Under the pieces are notes generated by a model. The model was not told where the DNA came from, searched no databases, and saw only the letters and a list, made by a program, of their open reading frames with translations. Below are positions 16,387-21,610 of a DNA stretch of 21,610 nucleotides, piece by piece (position 1 is the first letter of the stretch; each line of letters starts with the position of its first letter). The DNA comes from Pseudomonadota bacterium (GTDB lineage: Bacteria > Pseudomonadota > Gammaproteobacteria > Acidithiobacillales > Acidithiobacillaceae): positions 1 to 21,610 of the forward strand of contig JAKAVW010000014.1 of assembly GCA_021827445.1 (NCBI GenBank). Direction: 5' to 3'. A program made the translations under genes and the position numbers.

Positions 16387-16587
16387 TTACCAGTAGGGGG
16401 TGGGCGTCAGCGTCACCTCGCCCCGGCGCGGCTGATAATCCAGCCATTGCCCGCTCGGGCTTTGCAGGACCAGGACCGGTAATTGCCTGGGCGGCACGGC
16501 TGCGGATCCACGCCATTGGGTAAAAACATAAAATCCTGCCAGCAGCAGCAACTCAACCAGCCAGCGCTGGTGCCTCCCCAGTTTCAA
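16387..16587 (-). CDS. Candidate small single-helix membrane protein after cbbO
   Basis: Two bases after the cbbO stop, a TTG could start a 66-residue product: basic LKLGRHQR, one membrane helix WLVELLLLAGFYVFTQW, then VPPRQLPVLVLQSPSGQWLDYQPRRGEVTL and a short end TPTPYW, quoted here as successive parts. The helix with flanking positive charges and the following beta-like part recall the N-terminus of membrane-anchored TlpA-like thioredoxin proteins, but no CxxC domain follows. A second frame just beyond (to about 16301) also holds a hydrophobic stretch, so this may be the remains of a longer gene broken by a frameshift. No ATG and no strong ribosome site; reinitiation after cbbO would be needed. 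Low confidence as a working gene. Confidence 0.35.
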   Translation of the reverse strand: MKLGRHQRWLVELLLLAGFYVFTQWRGSAAVPPRQLPVLVLQSPSGQWLDYQPRRGEVTLTPTPYW

Positions 16588-16589
16588 AG

Positions 16590-18908
16590 CTACTGGGTCA
16601 GGCCGGCGTAGAGCATGGGCAGACGCTCCGGCAGGCGTTCCACATGGTCGATCACCTGATAATTGCGCGCCCCGAAAATTCGCGACACATACTCGTCGGC
16701 GTGGGGATCCAGACTGAGGCAATAGGTAATTACCCCGTCCCGCCCCAACTCCTCCACCGCACGCTTGGCGTCGTAGCGCAGATATTGCGGATCGCGCACA
16801 TCGATGTCCGCCGGTTCACCGTCGGTGATGACCAAGAGCAGCTTTTTACTCTGCCGCTGCTGACGGAGATAGTGCCCGGCATGCCGCAACGCCGCTCCCA
16901 TACGGGTAGAGAACTTACCCGTCATGCCCGCAATGCGCCCCATGGCCTCGTCACCATATGCCTCATCAAAGTCTTTAAATCGGTAATATGCCACATCATG
17001 CCGCCCGTCGGAATGAAATCCGTGAATAGCGAAAGGGTCACCAATACGGTTCATGGCATCGGCGAGTAAGGAGGTCGCATCCCGGGTAAGCTGAAGGATC
17101 GTATCCTGCGAACCATAGACCTTATCGTTGGTAGACTCCGACAAATCCATCAGCACCAGCACGCCCAAATCGCGCACCTTGCGCAGTGTGCGCATGTGAA
17201 TGCGGGTATCCGGGGCCAGACCCATGCGGATATCGACAAGAGCGCGCACCGCCGCTTCCATATCGATCTCGTCGCCATCCTCCTGCTTGCGCAAACGCTG
17301 CACGCCCTGGGGCTGCAAGGCTTCGATCAGATACTTGAGGCGGCTGGAAACGGGTTTGTACTTTTCCAGCACCTCACGTACGACAGTGACATCGCCCACG
17401 CGCGGGCGCCGCTCCAGCACCGTCGCCCAATGGGGACGGCTGGTCTGAATCTGATAATCCCATTCCGAATAATGGTAAGGATCGGAAAGCGGCTCCTTAC
17501 CTTCCAACTGGTTATAGCTCAACCCCATATCTTCATAGGGGAAAAGCTCGGATTGCAGCACCCAGACTTCCTGAGCGTCGTCACCGGCCAGTTCGGTATC
17601 CACCTCGTTGACCATTTCCATGACGTTGACGTATTTCCGTACCTGGGCGCCGGGGAGGATCGTCGCTTCATGTTCCCAATCCACTTCCTCAAACTCCCAG
17701 ATATAGCGGTTGTCATCCCGATAGGGGATGTCCGGGATATCTGTGCGGGCATGGAAAGGTATTCGCTCTTTCTGCAAGCTGTGCGCGAGGCGCACGCCCA
17801 AATCCCAGGAAAGTTGCGGGTCTTCCCAGCGCTCCTCGGCCTCCAGAAAGGCTTGCCGCCCTTCCCGCACCCAAGGGTGGTTATCCTGATAAGCCGGATC
17901 GATCATCGCGCGCGCCAAGCGGGAGAACAGGTGACCGAGGCTGGCCACCGGCCCCGCGGTTGCCGTGTGGAAAGGCAGCCAAATGGCCCGAATCCCCGGA
18001 AAAGCGCGCATCGCCAGCGCCTCGACCCGAGCGTCTTCCACCAGGCCGATGACCGCCATCTGCTCGGGGTTAAGCGCTTCCGCGGAAATAGCCCTCGGCA
18101 GATAAGCGACGTGCGCTGCCGCGTGGGCGGCAACGGCGCGATAGCGGGTCATGCCATCGATACCTTCCCAGTCGTCATAGGCATCGGGGATATGGATGAA
18201 GATACCCTCGATGAAGGGCCGGTAACCTTCGCGATCTTCAAAGTCACCGCTGGTGGGGCGTAGAAAGAAGTCCCGCCCCCACAAAGCCCGCAAATACATA
18301 CGCAGGCGCCGCTGAATGTCAACGAAGAGGGTCCCTTTACGCTCCTGCTGGAGCATGGCCAGCGCTTCCGGACTTTTCAGGGAAAAGTAGGCGATCTGCG
18401 CCTCAAAATCCGTGCGGTGCGCGTGCGCGCCCCATAAAGCCCAACGACGCAGTCCCCCCAGGGTCAGATAACCGAAGAGCTGATCAATATGTTCCAGCAT
18501 CGGTCGCACCGCGCGGGGTACTTGGGCCAGCAGGCGGTCCAGCATACCGAGGTAACTTTTGAAAAGCTCCAGATCGGCCAAACGATTGGCCGCCGTCGGA
18601 CTGGTGGACACGACCGCCTCCAACACCGCGCCACTGGTCTTGGACGCCATTTTCATAACGGCACCCACCAATTCCCAGACCGCGTCCTCTCCCACCTCAC
18701 GGGCGACATGCGGTGCCGAGTCGAGGTAACTACTCACCAGCCCGTCGCCCTTCCCCAGAGAGCGCAACCCCATGGCGCCATCCAGATATTGGTCCAGGCC
18801 CAAGGGGCTGAAAACCCGGGCAGCCTCCTGCCAGTTACTCCGCAGAACAGCCTGGCTGTCTTCGCCAAAGGCTTCCAGCAGTTCCGCATAATCTTCCAGA
18901 CGTTTCAT
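16590..18908 (-). CDS. cbbO: CbbO, von Willebrand A subunit of the RuBisCO activase
   Basis: CbbO is the adaptor of the CbbQO activase: a CbbQ ring remodels RuBisCO while CbbO docks to the enzyme through its C-terminal vWA domain. The 772-residue protein shows a long helical N-terminal and middle region and a vWA domain from about 580 with MIDAS residues DLSEST (588-593), a threonine in GKFSTRMG (about 668) and ITDGEP (694-699). The end VERLPERLPMLYAGL is typical. GGAGG stands five bases before the ATG; cbbQ ends 51 bases upstream. The linkage to form I cbbLS predicts a Q1O1-type activase acting on form I enzyme, as shown biochemically for Acidithiobacillus ferrooxidans homologues. Confidence 0.95.
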   Translation of the reverse strand: MKRLEDYAELLEAFGEDSQAVLRSNWQEAARVFSPLGLDQYLDGAMGLRSLGKGDGLVSSYLDSAPHVAREVGEDAVWELVGAVMKMASKTSGAVLEAVVSTSPTAANRLADLELFKSYLGMLDRLLAQVPRAVRPMLEHIDQLFGYLTLGGLRRWALWGAHAHRTDFEAQIAYFSLKSPEALAMLQQERKGTLFVDIQRRLRMYLRALWGRDFFLRPTSGDFEDREGYRPFIEGIFIHIPDAYDDWEGIDGMTRYRAVAAHAAAHVAYLPRAISAEALNPEQMAVIGLVEDARVEALAMRAFPGIRAIWLPFHTATAGPVASLGHLFSRLARAMIDPAYQDNHPWVREGRQAFLEAEERWEDPQLSWDLGVRLAHSLQKERIPFHARTDIPDIPYRDDNRYIWEFEEVDWEHEATILPGAQVRKYVNVMEMVNEVDTELAGDDAQEVWVLQSELFPYEDMGLSYNQLEGKEPLSDPYHYSEWDYQIQTSRPHWATVLERRPRVGDVTVVREVLEKYKPVSSRLKYLIEALQPQGVQRLRKQEDGDEIDMEAAVRALVDIRMGLAPDTRIHMRTLRKVRDLGVLVLMDLSESTNDKVYGSQDTILQLTRDATSLLADAMNRIGDPFAIHGFHSDGRHDVAYYRFKDFDEAYGDEAMGRIAGMTGKFSTRMGAALRHAGHYLRQQRQSKKLLLVITDGEPADIDVRDPQYLRYDAKRAVEELGRDGVITYCLSLDPHADEYVSRIFGARNYQVIDHVERLPERLPMLYAGLTQ

Positions 18909-18959
18909 GCGTCCTCCGGGATCGCTACGACCTCTCCACTGCAGGGCGAACGTGAGAAC

Positions 18960-19763
18960 TCAGAAATAAGTGGTCACCGCCGCATCCAACGCGTCGCGCA
19001 TGTCGGGATCGTCCGTAATCGGACGCACCAGCGTCACCCGGCAGGCGGCCTTCGCTTCGACCCCCTTGCTGATCAGCGAGCCCGCATAAACCAGCATACG
19101 GGTGGAGATACCTTCATCCAGACCATGTCCCTTCAGGTTACGGGCACGTTCGGCGATGGATACCAGCTTGCTGGCAACGTCCTTGCTGACACCGGTCTCA
19201 TGAGAGACGATTTCCGTCTCGATCTCGTGATCGGGGTAGTTGAAATCCAGTGCACCGAAACGCTGCTTGGTGGATTGCTTCAGGTCCTTCATGAGGCTCT
19301 GATAACCCGGATTATAAGAGATCACCAACTGGAAATCGGGATGGGCCTGCACGAGTTCGCCCTTCTTTTCCAACGGCAGTACCCGACGGTTATCGGTCAG
19401 CGGGTGGATGACCACGGTGGTGTCCTGGCGAGCCTCTACGACTTCGTCCAGATAGCAAATGGCGCCCAAACGCGCCGCCATGGTCAACGGACCATCCTGC
19501 CAGCGGGTCCCTTGCGGATCAAGCAGGAAACGCCCGACCAGGTCGGAGGCGGTCATATCCTCATTGCAGGCCACCGTAATCAACGGCTTACCCAACTTAT
19601 AGGCCATGTACTCCACGAAGCGGGTCTTGCCGCACCCCGTCGGACCCTTGAGCATCATCGGCATGCGCACGCCGTAGGCGGCTTCATACAGTTCTACTTC
19701 ATCACCGGTAGCACGGTAGTAGGGTTCTTTCTGGATGCGATATTCGGCCAACTGGTCGCTCAT
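18960..19763 (-). CDS. cbbQ: CbbQ, AAA+ ATPase of the RuBisCO activase
   Basis: A MoxR-type AAA+ protein of 267 residues, the normal CbbQ length. Walker A is GPTGCGKT (40-47), Walker B ICYLDE (102-107), sensor-1 asparagine in SYNPGYQ (149-155), a putative arginine finger in KQRFG (around 168), and the CbbQ/NirQ C-terminal block GLDEGISTRMLVYAG. It forms a hexamer that uses ATP to release tight-binding sugar phosphates from RuBisCO together with CbbO. ATG 19763 follows GAGGAG at good spacing; the open frame to 19811 has no such support. A 156-base gap with strong hairpins separates it from cbbS, so its expression may be lower than that of the RuBisCO subunits. Confidence 0.95.
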   Translation of the reverse strand: MSDQLAEYRIQKEPYYRATGDEVELYEAAYGVRMPMMLKGPTGCGKTRFVEYMAYKLGKPLITVACNEDMTASDLVGRFLLDPQGTRWQDGPLTMAARLGAICYLDEVVEARQDTTVVIHPLTDNRRVLPLEKKGELVQAHPDFQLVISYNPGYQSLMKDLKQSTKQRFGALDFNYPDHEIETEIVSHETGVSKDVASKLVSIAERARNLKGHGLDEGISTRMLVYAGSLISKGVEAKAACRVTLVRPITDDPDMRDALDAAVTTYF

Positions 19764-19871
19764 GAGATGATTCTCCTCGGACAAACATTCTTGGACAGGG
19801 AAATACGGCACTTGACGGGAGCATTCACGCTATCGGCAACCCGGAGGGTCGGCAGGGAACGTTCTCGACAA

Positions 19872-19899
19872 GCGCCGCACCCGCTCGGCGCGAAGCGCC
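19872..19899 (-). promoter_or_regulatory. Alternative hairpins between cbbS and cbbQ
   Basis: On the minus strand GGCGC-TTC-GCGCC (19887-19899) forms a compact, stable hairpin. A competing stem GCGCCG/CGGCGC (19872-19877 with 19886-19891) shares one arm, so only one can form. No T run follows, so this is more likely an RNA-stability or processing element protecting cbbLS mRNA than a terminator. Confidence 0.45.
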
Positions 19900-19919
19900 T
19901 TGCAGGTACGGCACGGGAC

Positions 19920-20276
19920 TTATACGGTCTTGCCCCGATAAACCACCAGAGCGGCGCCCTGGGATTGCTTGTAGTTGTCATAACCGACAAGACGGACGTG
20001 GTTATGGGGATTGGCCTTGTGACAGGCCTCCGCCTCTTTCAAGATGTGATCCACGTCGGTTTCACCGAACATGGGCAACTTCCACATATACCAGTAGTGA
20101 TCAAAGGCATTCTCCGGCTCGGTGTGCTCAATAGCCGGATTCCAGCCCTTGGAGACGATGTACTCGACCTGATTGCGAATCTGCGCCGGGGTCAAAGCGG
20201 GCAAATAAGACAAGGTCTCGAACTTCCGGCTCGCCGGATCGGAGAGACGGGACTTGTAATCCTGCACTTCACTCAT
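19920..20276 (-). CDS. cbbS: RuBisCO form I small subunit
   Basis: The 118-residue small subunit caps the L8S8 enzyme. Recognisable parts are the FETLSYLPALTPAQIRNQVEY stretch (in two pieces from residue 19), IVSKGWNPAIEH, the HYWYMWKLPMFGETD segment, and the C-terminal VRLVGYDNYKQSQGAALVVYR. The short betaA-betaB loop (ENAFDHYWYMW) is as in proteobacterial form IA enzymes. AGGAG lies seven bases before the ATG. It follows cbbL by 77 bases. Confidence 0.97.
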   Translation of the reverse strand: MSEVQDYKSRLSDPASRKFETLSYLPALTPAQIRNQVEYIVSKGWNPAIEHTEPENAFDHYWYMWKLPMFGETDVDHILKEAEACHKANPHNHVRLVGYDNYKQSQGAALVVYRGKTV

Positions 20277-20319
20277 AAAAAGCTCCTAGGCATCAAGACG
20301 TGCCCACCGGAGGAGGATA

Positions 20320-20337
20320 AAAGCATCCCCGCCGGGG
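20320..20337 (-). promoter_or_regulatory. Hairpin in the cbbL-cbbS spacer
   Basis: On the minus strand CCCC-GGC-GGGG is followed after four bases by TTTTAT, a short terminator-like or processing element 16 bases after the cbbL stop. The stem is only four pairs, so partial attenuation at most is expected. Confidence 0.3.
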
Positions 20338-20353
20338 TACACGATAAACGTGC

Positions 20354-21610
20354 TTACTTGTGGGCGACGTCCAGCTTGTCGACGGTATCGAACTCGAACT
20401 TGATCTCTTTCCATGTTTCCATGGCGATCTTGAGTTCGGGAGAGTGCTTGGCTGCCTCGGTGAGAACGGTTTTGCCTTCTTTCTCGATGGGCACGCCGCG
20501 GTTGCGGGCTTCCACACAGGCTTCCAGCGCAACGCGGTTGGCAGCAGCGCCAGCCGCGTTGCCCCAGGGGTGGCCCAGGGTGCCGCCACCGAACTGCAAT
20601 ACCGAGTCATCACCAAAGATGGTGACCAGCGCCGGCATGTGCCAAACGTGGATACCACCGGAAGCGACCGGCATAACGCCCGGCATGGAGCCCCAGTCCT
20701 GGTCGAAGAAGATACCGCGGCTGCGATCTTCCTTGATGAATCTATCCCGCATGATGTCGATCCAGCCCAGGGTCGCCTCGCGGTCGCCTTCGAGCTTGCC
20801 CACCACCGTACCGGAGTGCAGGTGATCGCCGCCAGACAGACGGAGGATCTTGGTCAGCACGCGGAAGTGGATACCGTGGTGCGGGTTACGGTCGAGCACC
20901 GCGTGCATGGCGCGGTGGATGTGCAACAACAGACCGTTATCGCGGCACCAGTTGGCCAGACCCGTATTGGCGCAGAAACCGCCGGTGATATAGTCGTGCA
21001 TGATGATGGGTGCGCCGATTTCCTTGGCGTACTCCGCACGCTTGTACATCTCTTCCGGGGTCGGTGCAGTGACGTTCAGGTAATGCCCTTTGCGCTCACC
21101 CGTCTCCCGTTCCGCTTTCTCGATCGCTTCCATGACGAAATCAAAACGCTGCTTCCAGCGCATGAAGGGCTGGCTGTTGACGTTTTCGTCGTCCTTGGTG
21201 AAATCCAGACCGCCACGCAAACCTTCATAGCAGGCGCGACCATAATTTTTGGCTGACAACCCCAGCTTGGGCTTGATGGTGCAGCCCAGCAGCGGACGAC
21301 CATACTTGTTCATGATGTCGCGCTCGACCTGAATGCCATGGGGCGGGCCACCGCAAGTCTTGACATAGGCGATCGGGAAACGCACGTCTTCCAGACGCAG
21401 GGCACGCACGGCCTTGAAGCCGAACACGTTACCGACCAGCGAGGTGAAGACGTTGACCACGGAGCCTTCTTCAAAGAGATCAATGGGATAGGCGATAAAC
21501 GCATAGAAACAGGTGTCGTCGCCAGGAACATCTTCAATCTTGTATGCACGGCCCTTGTAGTAGTCGAGGTCGGTGAGGAGATCGGTCCACACCGTGGTCC
21601 AGGTACCGGT
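20354..21610 (-). CDS. cbbL: RuBisCO form I large subunit, 5' end outside window
   Basis: Catalytic subunit of ribulose-1,5-bisphosphate carboxylase in the Calvin cycle. The last 418 codons are present; about 55 N-terminal residues lie beyond the right edge (the frame is open to 21610, reading TGTWTTVWTDLL). Active-site segments are complete: TIKPKLGLS (K175 by spinach numbering), GGLDFTKDDE (carbamylated K201), HIHRAMHAV (H294), DHLHSGTVVGKLEGDR (H327, loop 6 K334), VASGGIHVWH (S379) and GGGTLGHPWGN. The C-terminus EFDTVDKLDVAHK is proteobacterial form IA type. It is followed by cbbS, cbbQ and cbbO with no carboxysome shell genes, the non-carboxysomal (IAq-like) arrangement. Promoter and cbbR, if adjacent, are outside. 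Confidence 0.97.
   Translation of the reverse strand, partial: TGTWTTVWTDLLTDLDYYKGRAYKIEDVPGDDTCFYAFIAYPIDLFEEGSVVNVFTSLVGNVFGFKAVRALRLEDVRFPIAYVKTCGGPPHGIQVERDIMNKYGRPLLGCTIKPKLGLSAKNYGRACYEGLRGGLDFTKDDENVNSQPFMRWKQRFDFVMEAIEKAERETGERKGHYLNVTAPTPEEMYKRAEYAKEIGAPIIMHDYITGGFCANTGLANWCRDNGLLLHIHRAMHAVLDRNPHHGIHFRVLTKILRLSGGDHLHSGTVVGKLEGDREATLGWIDIMRDRFIKEDRSRGIFFDQDWGSMPGVMPVASGGIHVWHMPALVTIFGDDSVLQFGGGTLGHPWGNAAGAAANRVALEACVEARNRGVPIEKEGKTVLTEAAKHSPELKIAMETWKEIKFEFDTVDKLDVAHK

Noticed and set aside
17196..18263. Plus-strand open frame of 355 codons opposite cbbO
   Set aside because: Shadow of CbbO coding sequence.
18489..20825. Plus-strand open frame of 778 codons opposite cbbO, cbbQ, cbbS and cbbL
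   Set aside because: Runs across four real genes and their gaps on the other strand; composition is that of a G+C-rich shadow and no family motif is present.

Overview
The window looks like chromosomal DNA of an acidophilic, autotrophic gammaproteobacterium-like organism, most probably Acidithiobacillus. The reasons are a form I RuBisCO operon (cbbL-cbbS-cbbQ-cbbO), an oxygen-dependent heme step, an ars locus with arsB divergent from arsR/arsC, and a yicC-gmk-rpoZ-spoT-recG block typical of Gammaproteobacteria and relatives. The species call is inference from gene content. I see no tRNA, rRNA, CRISPR array, insertion sequence or replication origin.

Layout. Positions 1-248 hold the 5' end of a MEMO1-family gene (minus strand). 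Positions 321-1656 hold a decayed arsenic-resistance locus: arsB has lost its N-terminal third, and a 5' piece of arsR is joined to an internal piece of arsC. Positions 1704-3347 hold a two-gene minus-strand unit: a small protein with a run of 23 prolines, then a membrane sensor made of a double Cache domain and HAMP with no output domain. A YajR-like MFS transporter follows (3770-5161, minus). The stretch from about 1700 to 5400 is visibly richer in A+T than the rest. Divergent from the transporter is a plus-strand pair, a PerM/AI-2E family permease and a HemY-type protoporphyrinogen oxidase (5588-7976). These converge on a lipoprotein L,D-transpeptidase (7990-8841, minus).

Positions 8932-15690 form one tightly packed minus-strand operon, in transcription order yicC, gmk, rpoZ, spoT, ridA, a DUF1858 redox-disulfide gene, recG. 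It combines RNA turnover, GMP phosphorylation, the RNA polymerase omega subunit, (p)ppGpp metabolism, removal of reactive enamines and fork repair. rpoZ/spoT overlap, and ridA/DUF1858/recG are separated by single bases, so coupled translation is likely.

After a short plus-strand gene of unknown function (15935-16297), positions 16387-21610 carry the minus-strand RuBisCO operon: cbbL (5' end beyond the window), cbbS, cbbQ, cbbO and a short candidate membrane-protein ORF. CbbQ and CbbO form the activase that removes inhibitory sugar phosphates from RuBisCO. No carboxysome genes lie between cbbS and cbbQ. Hairpins between cbbL/cbbS and between cbbS/cbbQ may set the protein ratio.

The least explained elements are the polyproline/Cache-HAMP pair, the DUF1858 gene fused translationally to recG, and the small ORF after cbbO. 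No clearly new defence or mobile system is visible.
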